Assembly (NCBI GenBank): GCA_028877215.1
Contig: JAPPFJ010000035.1
Span: 372,001-436,000, forward strand
DNA: 64,000 nucleotides
From: Gemmatimonadota bacterium
GTDB taxonomy: Bacteria; Latescibacterota; UBA2968; GCA-2709665
Direction of reading: 5' to 3'
In this document: positions 8,418-17,003 of the stretch, piece by piece
Layout: every line of letters starts with the position of its first letter
Position numbering within the stretch: position 1 is the stretch's first letter
The notes under the pieces: model-generated
What the model was told of the DNA's origin: nothing
The model's input: the letters and a program-made list of their open reading frames with translations, nothing else
Database searches by the model: none
Position numbers and translations under genes: made by a program

Positions 8418-9479
8418 TTGTCGAATATCAACGTAGACGGCGAAGAAATCTCGAACGAGTTGGCACCATCCGTACAGAAGTCGTGCCGGAAAGTGCAACG
8501 AGATAAGGGCGAACCCTTGGTCGAATACATAGGAAATGCTCCATACTGCTACGCCAATTCTGCGGCTATGTTATTGAAAACCATCGGCGAGGATATCGAG
8601 CCGGGTCAGATTGAGGTCCTCACCGGGGTCGGGCTAGGCGCCATATGGCAAGATAACGGAGGGTTCTGGTTGTCCAATCCCTACTCTCCGCCCGACATGG
8701 GATTGAGTGCAGCCCTCGCCATGCTCGGTTTTCAATTCGTGGAGGGGTCGCGCGAAGTGCCTGATCCGTTTCCACTGGAAGAACTCGAAGAGCAACTTCA
8801 GTCTGGTCCGGCCATTCTGGGTCCACTCGATATGGGCTTTCTGGACTACCTGCCGTTCAATGCTCACGGGGCGGACCATTTCGTGCTGGTCTACAAGATT
8901 GCGAACAAGTCGGTGTTTTTACACGATCCTGAAGGTTTTCCAAACGTATCGCTTCCACTGTCATGTCTTGCGGACGCGTGGAAGGCAGAGAAGATCGACT
9001 ACCGTCGAGGTTACTACCGGTACTGGACTGCTCCCATCCGAGGAGAGACTCCGGACAAGGACGAAATCCGAAAAAGGGGAGTCGAGCACTTTGCGGCCTG
9101 CTACCGGCAATCGAGGGTAATCTCCGCCAGGCTTGGTTGGACTTTCGGTCCTGAGGCGATCAATAGTCTGGCAGAAAAGGCAAAATCACACGATCTCCCG
9201 AACTTTCAGATCCATCTGATGAAGTCCTTCCACTTCTGTCTGGGCGCACGCAGAGCCCTTGACTATTCCGTCTTCTTTGCGGGCAAGGACGCTCAATTGT
9301 CCGATATCAAACGTCATCAAGCCCAACTTCTCGGAAATTGCCACCGCATTGCCGCTACGGCAGACTGGGCTGAACTTGCCGTTGAACTGAAGCAACTCGC
9401 AGCGACAGAGGATGACTTCTACAAGGAGTTGTTGAAGCAAGAGACTACCGTGTCACGTATGTCCGTTAACAAACGATAG
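8418..9479 (+). CDS. BtrH N-terminal/C39-like papain-fold protein
   Basis: A protein of up to 353 residues whose first 200 residues resemble the butirosin BtrH N-terminal/C39-like cysteine peptidase fold. The candidate nucleophile Cys is in NAPYCYANSAAMLL, followed by GVGLGAIW. The candidate His is in GADHFVLVY, followed by HDPEGF, the usual His-Asp layout of C39-like proteins. The C-terminal 140 residues are helical. The family includes acyltransferases and peptidases, so the activity is open. The start is uncertain: TTG at 8418 has no good ribosome site, and a TTG at 8517 (after AAGGGC) would begin closer to the domain. It is followed by the DUF2089/DUF4097 pair. There is no signal peptide. 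Confidence 0.65.
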   Translation: MSNINVDGEEISNELAPSVQKSCRKVQRDKGEPLVEYIGNAPYCYANSAAMLLKTIGEDIEPGQIEVLTGVGLGAIWQDNGGFWLSNPYSPPDMGLSAALAMLGFQFVEGSREVPDPFPLEELEEQLQSGPAILGPLDMGFLDYLPFNAHGADHFVLVYKIANKSVFLHDPEGFPNVSLPLSCLADAWKAEKIDYRRGYYRYWTAPIRGETPDKDEIRKRGVEHFAACYRQSRVISARLGWTFGPEAINSLAEKAKSHDLPNFQIHLMKSFHFCLGARRALDYSVFFAGKDAQLSDIKRHQAQLLGNCHRIAATADWAELAVELKQLAATEDDFYKELLKQETTVSRMSVNKR

Positions 9480-9592
9480 TGCAAGGTCTGCTTGGAACCA
9501 TAACGTTGGGACTTGCGCTGGGCTGGCATTCGCTCACTTGGTTCGGCAGGTGCGTTTCAACATCCATAGACTTAAAAGGGAGAAACCCAACC

Positions 9593-9982
9593 GTGCGGAA
9601 AGTATTGGAAGGTTGTCCGACGTGCGGCGGCGAATTGACGATATCGGGATTGCAGTGTCACGCCTGCCACACCAGAATCGAGAGTCAGTATTCAACGTGT
9701 CCCTTCTGTCGTCTGCAGCAGCAAAGCCTCGACTTTATCGAGATCTTCGTCAAGAACCGGGGCAATATCAAGGAAATGGAACGCGAACTGGGAATCTCCT
9801 ATCCCACGGTGCGCAACCGGTTGAATGCGGTCATCGCCGAGCTTGGCTACGAAGTGGGGGCGGAGCCGGCCGCGCCGGACGATCGGGCGGAAAAACGCGG
9901 CGAAATCCTGAAACAGCTCAGCAAAGGGGAGATATCCGCGACGGAAGCGGCAGAACTGATAAAGCAACTGGGGAGGAAATAG
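9593..9982 (+). CDS. DUF2089 family zinc-ribbon/helix-turn-helix regulator
   Basis: A 129-residue protein starting at GTG 9593, chosen because GGGAGA lies nine bases upstream; a longer frame from 9479 has no such support. The N-terminus is a zinc ribbon with CPTCGGEL, CHAC and CPFC pairs. It is followed by a helix-turn-helix (NIKEMERELGISYPTVRNRL) and a C-terminal helical hairpin, EILKQLSKGEISATEAAEL. DUF2089 proteins are small predicted transcription regulators often adjacent to DUF4097 genes, as here. The stop codon is two bases before the next ATG, so the two are surely cotranscribed. It probably controls the downstream gene. Confidence 0.85.
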   Translation: MRKVLEGCPTCGGELTISGLQCHACHTRIESQYSTCPFCRLQQQSLDFIEIFVKNRGNIKEMERELGISYPTVRNRLNAVIAELGYEVGAEPAAPDDRAEKRGEILKQLSKGEISATEAAELIKQLGRK

Positions 9983-9984
9983 CG

Positions 9985-11097
9985 ATGACTACGGAAAGAC
10001 TGGAAATTCTCAAAATGCTCTCCGAGGGGAAAATCAACCCTGAAGAGGCCGAGTTGTTATTGGCAGCGCTCGACGAGCAGTCCGGCCCGGAAGGGCACAC
10101 TGAAACCGAGGACGCCCGGCGTGAGAAGGGCAACAGGCCCTTCGACAGATTCACGGAGGTCTTCAGCGAAGTCGGAAAAGAGATCGAGAACGAGGTAGCC
10201 AAAGCGATGGACTCGGTCCGCTGGCAGGACATCGGCAAGATGGTGAACGAGGCGGTCGATCAAGCGACCTCCTCCGTCGCCGATACATCCGATGGATGGG
10301 AAAGAGGCGCGCGAAGACGCCGGGCGGGGAAACAGCAGGAATGGACGTTCGACGCGGCCGGCATTGCGACGATCGACGCCAGGACCGTCAACGGCTCGAT
10401 CTCGGTCAAGAGCGCCGATGGCGACAGAATCGTCGTCCGCGCCTGGACAGCGGTGCACGGACGCCGCGAAGCGAGAGAAGCATTCGATCGGGAAGTCGAG
10501 GTGCGCGCCGAGCAGGAGGGCGACGTGCTCCGCATTTTCGCCGACCATCCCAGACCGCCCCGCGGCGTGAGTCTGGCCGTTCACTACGAAATCGAAACGC
10601 CGCGTTCAATGTCTGTGCGCCTGCGCACCGTGAACGGCAAGATCAGCGTCCAGGGAATTGACGGCGCGATGGATGCCGAAAGCGTCAACGGGGTCGTGGC
10701 ATTGGAGGGCGATACCGGTCCCGTCAAAGCACAAACCGTCAACGGGAAGATCAGGGCGGAAATCGGACGGCTCGTCAATGCTGCGAGCTTCCTTACTACC
10801 AATGGATCGATCGATCTGGCGGTGGACGACTGTTCGGCTTCGGCCACCGCCAGGACCAACAACGGCGCGGTCAGAATGACACTTGATTCGAATTTCTCAG
10901 GTAATATCGACGCCAAAACGAACAATGGGCGCGTCCGATGCGATTTTCCCGTCGCAGCCGAGCGCCAATCGAGAAAACGTCTCAAGGGCGTCATCGGCAG
11001 CGGTAGCGACGTTGTTGTGAAGCTGCGGAGCATGAACGGAAGCATCAATCTCATGCGGCGTACAGATGGCTCCAACGCTGAACACAGCGCTGATTGA
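9985..11097 (+). CDS. DUF4097 beta-strand repeat protein with SHOCT-like N-terminus
   Basis: A 370-residue protein starting at ATG 9985, with GGGAGG eight bases upstream. Residues 1-30 (EILKMLSEGKINPEEAELL) form the same short helical motif that ends the DUF2089 protein encoded just upstream. Residues about 120-365 form the DUF4097 right-handed beta repeat, with recurrent TVNGSI, TVNGKI, SVNGVV, TTNGSI, TNNGAV, TNNGRV and SMNGSI turns. There is no signal peptide or membrane helix, so it appears cytosolic. Family members include LiaX/YvlB-type envelope-stress proteins in Firmicutes. A stress-linked or self-regulating role with the DUF2089 partner is inference. Confidence 0.85.
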   Translation: MTTERLEILKMLSEGKINPEEAELLLAALDEQSGPEGHTETEDARREKGNRPFDRFTEVFSEVGKEIENEVAKAMDSVRWQDIGKMVNEAVDQATSSVADTSDGWERGARRRRAGKQQEWTFDAAGIATIDARTVNGSISVKSADGDRIVVRAWTAVHGRREAREAFDREVEVRAEQEGDVLRIFADHPRPPRGVSLAVHYEIETPRSMSVRLRTVNGKISVQGIDGAMDAESVNGVVALEGDTGPVKAQTVNGKIRAEIGRLVNAASFLTTNGSIDLAVDDCSASATARTNNGAVRMTLDSNFSGNIDAKTNNGRVRCDFPVAAERQSRKRLKGVIGSGSDVVVKLRSMNGSINLMRRTDGSNAEHSAD

Positions 11098-11232
11098 AGA
11101 CCGGGCTCCCGTCGCGCGGAACCACCTCTTTTCCAAATTTACCCTTTACGCAACTCCTGTTTCTTTTTATATTCGCCCGGTCTTTAGCGTGACAGAATGC
11201 AATCCCGGAGTAACCCAGAAAAGGAGCAGGAG

Positions 11233-12702
11233 ATGGCGTTGGAGTTGTTCACCCGAGTTTTCGACGTTGAGAAGATCAGGCTTTCCGGAACGGAGGAATA
11301 CATCGTCCGCGGCGGTCGGGACCTCTTCGAAAAGCTGCCCGAGGCCCTCGAAGGCATCCGCCAGATCGGCGTCATCGGCTGGGGCTCTCAGGGTCCCGCG
11401 CAGGCGCTGAACCTCAGGGAATCCCTTCAGGCCAGTTCGATTACCGTCAAAGTGGGCTTGAGAGAGGGATCGGGTTCCATGGACGAAGCCCGGGCGGCCG
11501 GTTTTACAGAAGAAAACGGAACGCTCGGCGAAATGTACTCGGTTATCTCCGAATCCGACCTGGTCCTGCTGCTCATCTCCGACGCCGCGCAGGCCGAGAA
11601 CCACGAACGCATCTTCGATGCCCTCAAACCCGGCGCCACCCTTGGCCTTTCACACGGGTTCCTGCTAGGTTACCTGAAAACCGTGGGTGCCCCGTTTCCG
11701 CCGAACGTCAACGTCATCGCCGTGTGCCCCAAAGGCATGGGCCCGTCGGTACGGCGCCTCTACGAACAGGGCCGGGAAGTCAACGGCGCGGGCATCAACG
11801 CGAGCATCGCCATACAGCAGGATATTGACGACAGGGCCACCGACTACGCCCTGGGCTGGTCCATCGCCCTCGGGGCGCCCTTCACGTTTCAGACCACGCT
11901 GGACAAGGAATACCTTTCGGACATCTACGGCGAGCGCGGCATCCTGCTCGGCGCCGTCCACGGCATCGTCGAAAGCCTCTACCGCCGGTACGTTTCGCAG
12001 GGACAAACCGAAGAAGACGCCTTCGCCCACTCCTGCGAATCCATTACGGGCCCCATCTCCAGGTGCATTTCCCACCACGGCATCGTGCGCCTCTACGAAG
12101 ACCTGGACGATAGCGGCAAGGCCGAATTTCGAAGGGCCTATTGCGCGGCCTACCGGCCCGCACAGGAAATCCTGCTCGAAATCTACGACGACGTTGCCAA
12201 CGGGAACGAGATTCGCAGCGTCTACGCCGCCCACAAGAGAGGCTTCCCCATCGGCGAGATCGACGGCACCCGGATGTGGGAGGTCGGCAAAGGGGTCCGC
12301 GACCGGCGCGTGGAAGACGAGATTCCCATCAATGCCTTCACCGCCGGGGTCTACTGCGCCACCATGATCGCCCAGGTGGACATACTGGCGGAAAAGGGCC
12401 ACACCTATTCCGAGATCTGCAACGAATCCGTGATCGAATGCGTGGACTCCCTCAACCCCTATATGCATTTCAAGGGCGTCTCACATATGATCGACAACTG
12501 TTCCACCACCGCCCGTCTGGGCGCCAGAAAGTGGGCGCCGCGTTTCGACTACAACCTCACCCAGCAGGCCTACGTCGCCATCGATACCGGCGAAGCCCTG
12601 GACGATAGCGTTTTCGACCGGTTCCTGGCCCACGAGGTTCACGATTCGCTGGCAACCTGCGCCGAGCTGCGCCCCTCCGTGGACATTTCCCTGGTGGAAT
12701 AG
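11233..12702 (+). CDS. ilvC: Ketol-acid reductoisomerase, class II, plant-type
   Basis: A 489-residue acetohydroxy-acid isomeroreductase, the second step of valine, leucine and isoleucine synthesis (NADPH and Mg2+ dependent). The Rossmann motif IGVIGWGSQGPAQALNLR is at about residues 45-62, SDLVLLLISD and VCPKGMGPSVRR follow, and the metal-binding DIYGERGILLGAVHG lies in the knotted C-terminal domain. LNPYMHFKGVS and DNCSTTARLGARKWAPRFDY lie near the end. By recall of the family, these blocks match chloroplast enzymes more closely than E. coli IlvC. The ATG at 11233 is preferred, with AAGGAG six bases upstream; an ATG at 11197 would add 12 residues. No other branched-chain genes are adjacent. 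Confidence 0.93.
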   Translation: MALELFTRVFDVEKIRLSGTEEYIVRGGRDLFEKLPEALEGIRQIGVIGWGSQGPAQALNLRESLQASSITVKVGLREGSGSMDEARAAGFTEENGTLGEMYSVISESDLVLLLISDAAQAENHERIFDALKPGATLGLSHGFLLGYLKTVGAPFPPNVNVIAVCPKGMGPSVRRLYEQGREVNGAGINASIAIQQDIDDRATDYALGWSIALGAPFTFQTTLDKEYLSDIYGERGILLGAVHGIVESLYRRYVSQGQTEEDAFAHSCESITGPISRCISHHGIVRLYEDLDDSGKAEFRRAYCAAYRPAQEILLEIYDDVANGNEIRSVYAAHKRGFPIGEIDGTRMWEVGKGVRDRRVEDEIPINAFTAGVYCATMIAQVDILAEKGHTYSEICNESVIECVDSLNPYMHFKGVSHMIDNCSTTARLGARKWAPRFDYNLTQQAYVAIDTGEALDDSVFDRFLAHEVHDSLATCAELRPSVDISLVE

Positions 12703-12716
12703 GGCCGAAGATCTTC

Positions 12717-12736
12717 CCCGCGCAAGTTATCGCGGG
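12717..12736. terminator. GC hairpin between convergent genes
   Basis: CCCGCG and CGCGGG form a six-base-pair stem with an eight-base loop, in the 60-base gap between ilvC and the convergent aminotransferase gene. There is no T-tract, so it is a weak call for a shared transcription stop. Confidence 0.3.
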
Positions 12737-12762
12737 ACATCAGCGAGGTTTCCGTCCAGGAC

Positions 12763-14115
12763 TCATCTCACCAGGCGTCTGAACAGGTCCTCGCGCATCT
12801 CGCAATGCAGCAACGCATCCAGCCGCCGGTTCTCCAATCCATCCCTGATCACCGCGAAACTCTCCCTCACCACCGCTTCGGTGTGGTCCAGCGCCGCGTC
12901 GTCGTGCGCGCAGTTGAAGAAGAAGCCCGTTGACAGGATCAGGCCTCGTTTCGCGTTCTCCTGAATGAAGAGCGTTGTCACCTTCCTCGCGGTTTCGGGA
13001 TCGTCAACGTGAAAACGGATGCCCGGGTGTGCCGCAACACCCACGCATTCGGCGTCCACCCCTACATCACCCGCCGCCCGGTTGATCCTCTCCTTGAATG
13101 ACGCCCCGATCCGTTCGAAATGCCTCACGGCGTTCCGCCGTTCCAGTTCCCTCACGGTCGTCAGCGCGGCCACGGTCCCGATCGGATCGTCCCAATAGGC
13201 GCTCGAAATAAACATCCGCGAAACCGGCTCCATCACCTCCCGGCTGCCTACCACGGCGGCCATCGGATACCCGTTTGAGATCGCTTTGGCAAACACGGAC
13301 ATGTCGGGCACCACGTCCGTGTACTCCTGTACCCCGCCGAGCGAGATACGGAAACCGCAGGACACTTCGTCGAAGATAAGTACCACGCTGTACTTCGTCG
13401 CCAGCGCGCGCACCCCCTCCAGATATCCCGGCGGCGGCAACTCGGTGCGCATCGGCTCCATAATGATGCAGGCCACTTCGTTCAGGTTCGCCTCGAGCAG
13501 ATCCTCCAGCATCTGCAGATCGCCGTACTCGAACGGTATCGTCGTTCCTTCCAGCACTCCCGGCACGCCGATCGGCTCGATTCCCGGCCTGAGGTGGCCG
13601 TCGAGCCGCTCCTCGCCCAGATTCGCGGCCAGGTACCAGTCGTGCCATCCGTGGTAACCGCAAAACAGCACCCGGTCCTTCCCCGTCACCCCCCGCGCAA
13701 TCCGTACTGCCACGGTGCAGGCCTCGCCTCCGCCCTTTGCGTAACGCACCATCTCCGCCGAGGGAATCAGGCGGACCAGTTCTTCCGCCAGTTCCACGGC
13801 GCTTTCGTGAACAATGCTGCAGATGCCGCCTCTTTCGATCTGCTGGCTGACGGCCGCGTCGACGATCTCATCGGCGTATCCCAATATGATCGGACCCACG
13901 CCACTCATCCAGTCGACGTACTCGTTGCCGTCGACGTCCCATATCCGGCAACCTTTGGCCTTCGCGGCATAAACCGGGCTCACGCCCAGCGCCGCCTGCG
14001 TGGGACGGCGGCTGAGCAACTGCGTCACGCCCGGTATCACCGCCTGAGCGCGTTCATACACGGCCATCGAACGCGCAACCGAGTGCGTCGCATGCAATTC
14101 TTCCTTTGCACCCAT
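12763..14115 (-). CDS. Class III aminotransferase (glutamate-1-semialdehyde aminomutase-like)
   Basis: A 450-residue PLP enzyme. The Schiff-base lysine is Lys near residue 276 in FAKAISNGYP. LIFDEVSCGFR supplies the Asp that contacts the pyridine nitrogen, and GGGEACTVAVRIAR is the phosphate-binding GSEA-type segment, here with GGGE instead of GSEA. The architecture is that of GSA-aminomutase-like transaminases acting on amino sugars or semialdehydes. It is unlikely to be HemL, given its place at the end of a catabolic cluster after an SDR and a CocE hydrolase. The ATG at 14115 is chosen for GGGAGG seven bases upstream; a start at 14181 would overlap the SDR stop codon region. Confidence 0.85.
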   Translation of the reverse strand: MGAKEELHATHSVARSMAVYERAQAVIPGVTQLLSRRPTQAALGVSPVYAAKAKGCRIWDVDGNEYVDWMSGVGPIILGYADEIVDAAVSQQIERGGICSIVHESAVELAEELVRLIPSAEMVRYAKGGGEACTVAVRIARGVTGKDRVLFCGYHGWHDWYLAANLGEERLDGHLRPGIEPIGVPGVLEGTTIPFEYGDLQMLEDLLEANLNEVACIIMEPMRTELPPPGYLEGVRALATKYSVVLIFDEVSCGFRISLGGVQEYTDVVPDMSVFAKAISNGYPMAAVVGSREVMEPVSRMFISSAYWDDPIGTVAALTTVRELERRNAVRHFERIGASFKERINRAAGDVGVDAECVGVAAHPGIRFHVDDPETARKVTTLFIQENAKRGLILSTGFFFNCAHDDAALDHTEAVVRESFAVIRDGLENRRLDALLHCEMREDLFRRLVR

Positions 14116-14181
14116 CTCCTGTCCTCCCGATAGGTCCGGGTCACGGCGAAGATAACGCGCCGCGCGCCGTGGATCGCCCAT

Positions 14182-14979
14182 CTACCAAGCGGTCCATCCA
14201 CCGTCAATGGTCATATTCTGCCCGGTCATGTAGCTGCTTGCATCGCTGGCGAGAAACACGATCGCCCCCTTCAGTTCGTGCGGCTCTCCCATGCGTCCCA
14301 TCGGGCTCTTCGTACACAGCCGGTCCACCATTTCGGCGGGCGCCGTGCTCATGTTGGGAAAGGGCCCCGGGCTCAGACAGTTCACCCTCACCCGATCCGC
14401 CGCCCAGTAGACCGCCAGGTGGCGCGTCACGTGGATGATACCGCCTTTCAGCGCGTGATATGCCGCGGGGCTGGCCGGACACACCCCCGCGTACGCATCC
14501 GGATAGGACGCCACCTGTCCGTACATGGAACCCAGCATGACAACGCTCGCGGGCGCGCCGCGTTCCACGGCGTCATTGCGCACCAGCCGGGCAAGCGTGA
14601 AATACCCGGCCACGTTCCCCTGCTGCCACGCGAACTGCTCGTGGGTCACGTCCGTCCAGTCGTTCAGCACGCCCTCGTTCCCGTTGTTGACCAGAACGTC
14701 GATCTGTCCGGCTGCTTCCACCGCATCGGCAAAACCGGCCTCGATGGATCCCCCGTCCATATGGTCCAGCCGCACACCCACGTGCGCGGCGTCGCCGGGC
14801 AACTTCGCAACCGCCGCCTCGGCGCGGCTGCGCTCCCTGCTGCTGATGACGACCCTGGCCCCCGCCTCGGCCAGCGCAGTGGCGAACGCCGTTCCCAGGA
14901 ACCCCGTACCTCCGGTCACCAGCGCCACCTTTCCACTCAAATCGAACAGTCTCTGTACCGTCGGTTCGCTTGCCGCCAT
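14182..14979 (-). CDS. Short-chain dehydrogenase/reductase
   Basis: A 265-residue classical SDR. The cofactor motif TGGTGFLG is at residues 22-29, the NNAG position reads NNGNEG near 98, and the catalytic triad is Ser151, Tyr174 and Lys178 (YHALK). The C-terminal CLSPGPFPN and DASSYMTGQNMTIDGGW are typical of the family. It probably oxidises a sugar, sugar acid or 3-hydroxy intermediate with NAD(P). The ATG at 14979 follows AAGGAG by six bases. It lies 62 bases downstream of the CocE hydrolase gene and 66 upstream of the aminotransferase, so the three are likely one transcript with the lyase. Confidence 0.9.
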   Translation of the reverse strand: MAASEPTVQRLFDLSGKVALVTGGTGFLGTAFATALAEAGARVVISSRERSRAEAAVAKLPGDAAHVGVRLDHMDGGSIEAGFADAVEAAGQIDVLVNNGNEGVLNDWTDVTHEQFAWQQGNVAGYFTLARLVRNDAVERGAPASVVMLGSMYGQVASYPDAYAGVCPASPAAYHALKGGIIHVTRHLAVYWAADRVRVNCLSPGPFPNMSTAPAEMVDRLCTKSPMGRMGEPHELKGAIVFLASDASSYMTGQNMTIDGGWTAW

Positions 14980-15041
14980 TTTCTTCTCCTTGATTTCAAA
15001 CGACACGAAGGTTGTCGCTTCCGGTGATCTTGTGCCGGTGT

Positions 15042-16961
15042 TCAATCTCCTCGTGACAACGGAATGATCGGCAGGACAATGTGGGAAGGCCGCTCGAGGT
15101 CCATGTAAACCGTGTTTCGGGCAACAACGGCGTGCGTATGCCGTCCCACGGGTTCGCCGGTATTCGGATTCACGTCGAACCGGGGGAAATTGCTGCTGGA
15201 AATATCCACGCGGATCCGGTGGCCGCGCACGAACAGATTACTGGTTGGCGTCAGATCGATCCTGACGGAATACACCTCGCCTGGAACCATCATCTCGGGT
15301 TGCTTCCACCCGTTCCGATAGCGCGTGCGGATGATGGAGTCCACCAGATTCATGTGATAGCCACCCGGGTAGTCTTCGCTGGAAGGGTAGACGTCGATCA
15401 GCTTGGCCGTGAAGTCCGTGTCCACCGCGGTCGAAGAGATCCAGAGATTCACGGAAAGCGGACCGGTGACCTCGACGTCCTCCAACAGTGGCTCCGTCTG
15501 GAAGACGAGAACGTCCTCCCGGGACGCGAGCGTCGGGTAAGGCGGCCGTGCGCCGACGATGCCCGGCGCCTCCTGCTGGTGGGCGGCTCCGTCCAGCACG
15601 ATGCTGCGCATCCGGGCCCTCGGGGGCGTGTACCGCTCCACCATCCCCTCGCCCAGCGGCGCCATTTCGTAGAAGCCGGTCACGTTTCCGGCAATGGTGG
15701 GCACCGGGTGTTCCGGATCGTGAGCGTAGCTGGCCGGAGCGCCATCCTTAGGCGTGGTCTCCGGACCGAGGCCGCCGCCGGGGTGAAAATAGTACGGCGT
15801 GTACCTGGTGCGGGCAAGCGGCCATTCCCGCTCGGTCCGCCACGAGCCGCCGTGGTTGAGTCGGCCTGCTCCGTTCCGCCGGCCATCGCCCCCGCCCATT
15901 ACGAAGATACGAACCGGTGGATCATCTTCCACATTGTTGCGGATACCCTTCAACCAGCGGTCGAACCAGCGCAGGCGCTCCCGGTTGTACACGTCGTCGC
16001 CCCACGCCGCGTCGGGTCCGAAATCCACGTCGCCGGCGAACGAATCGCCCTCTCCACGTATGCCGCCGTGGTTCCACGGACCCATCAGCAGCCGCTGGGG
16101 CGTCCGGTTTTGTTTCGACATCGCCGCGAAATAGTTCGTCGTGGCCCCCGCGAACGGATCGTACCAACCCCCGCTGAAAACCGAAGGAATATCGCCGTGC
16201 CGGTCGAAATAGCGCTCCTGGTCGCAGCAGTCCTGCTGCCAGAATTCGTCGTACTCGCCGCGATGGTAGTAGTCGAACAGCACCCGTTCCAGATTCGGCA
16301 CCAGGGCAAGGGGCGTGTCCCCCGGCTTGAACGGCGTGGCATGGACAAGTTCCCTCATGCGCGCCATGGCCTCCACGAACGCCCGCGCTGCGGCGGGGTC
16401 GTCCCTGATCTCCTGCGCATCGTGCCCGTGCAGAAACATGGCGCCGAACATGTGCAGCGCCATCGCGCCGCCCTCCCGCGAGCAGTGCGCGTACATATTG
16501 GTGGGCCCCACGTCCTGCCACATCGACGCGAGATTCGGCGGCCGGTACAGCGCCATCACCGCCTGGACGATGGCGCCGTGCGAACTTCCCACCGTGCCCA
16601 CCCTCCCGTTGGACCAGGGCTGCTCCGCAATCCAGGACACCGTGTCGTATCCGTCCCGGCCCTCGCCGGGATTGGCGGTGTGGAAGTACTGCCCCGTACC
16701 CTCGGACATGTGCCGACCCCTCACGTCCTGGATCACCACCACGTATCCCCGCCGGGCGAAAAACATCCCGACGGGCCCCACCCACATCTGAGGACTGCTC
16801 TTGTCATAGGACGTCCGCCCCAGAATCGCGGGATATCTGCCGGGTGCGGGTTCCCCGTCGACGGCGGGGCGGTAGACGTCCGTCGCCAGCCGCACCCCGT
16901 CGCGCATGGACACCATGACGTCGGTGGCAATGACGACGCCGTATTCCGGTTCCCGGTTCAT
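15042..16961 (-). CDS. CocE/NonD family alpha/beta hydrolase (S15-like)
   Basis: A 639-residue hydrolase. The N-terminal catalytic domain has VMVSMRDGVRLATDVYRP, QDVRGRHMSEG and the nucleophile elbow TVGSSHGAIVQ. It is followed by the usual cap domain and a C-terminal jelly-roll region (LSVNLWISSTAVDTDFTAKLIDVYP, RIRVDISSSNFPRFDVNPNTG) typical of X-Pro dipeptidyl-peptidase/cocaine-esterase proteins. It is probably an acylase or esterase; the substrate is unknown. There is no signal peptide. ATG 16961 is chosen, with GGAGGAG ten bases upstream. It lies between the heparinase-like and SDR genes in a minus-strand run. Confidence 0.9.
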   Translation of the reverse strand: MNREPEYGVVIATDVMVSMRDGVRLATDVYRPAVDGEPAPGRYPAILGRTSYDKSSPQMWVGPVGMFFARRGYVVVIQDVRGRHMSEGTGQYFHTANPGEGRDGYDTVSWIAEQPWSNGRVGTVGSSHGAIVQAVMALYRPPNLASMWQDVGPTNMYAHCSREGGAMALHMFGAMFLHGHDAQEIRDDPAAARAFVEAMARMRELVHATPFKPGDTPLALVPNLERVLFDYYHRGEYDEFWQQDCCDQERYFDRHGDIPSVFSGGWYDPFAGATTNYFAAMSKQNRTPQRLLMGPWNHGGIRGEGDSFAGDVDFGPDAAWGDDVYNRERLRWFDRWLKGIRNNVEDDPPVRIFVMGGGDGRRNGAGRLNHGGSWRTEREWPLARTRYTPYYFHPGGGLGPETTPKDGAPASYAHDPEHPVPTIAGNVTGFYEMAPLGEGMVERYTPPRARMRSIVLDGAAHQQEAPGIVGARPPYPTLASREDVLVFQTEPLLEDVEVTGPLSVNLWISSTAVDTDFTAKLIDVYPSSEDYPGGYHMNLVDSIIRTRYRNGWKQPEMMVPGEVYSVRIDLTPTSNLFVRGHRIRVDISSSNFPRFDVNPNTGEPVGRHTHAVVARNTVYMDLERPSHIVLPIIPLSRGD

Positions 16962-17003
16962 GTTCTTTCGACTCCTCCATTTCACGCGAGCTCTGGCGAA
17001 CTG

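Noticed and set aside
9538..9984. Extension of the DUF4097 gene to an upstream start
   Set aside because: This part overlaps the DUF2089 gene in another frame; ATG 9985 with GGGAGG is the credible start.
8418..11097. Antibiotic biosynthesis cluster suggested by the BtrH-like protein
   Set aside because: No aminotransferases, carrier proteins or synthetases of a butirosin-like pathway are adjacent.
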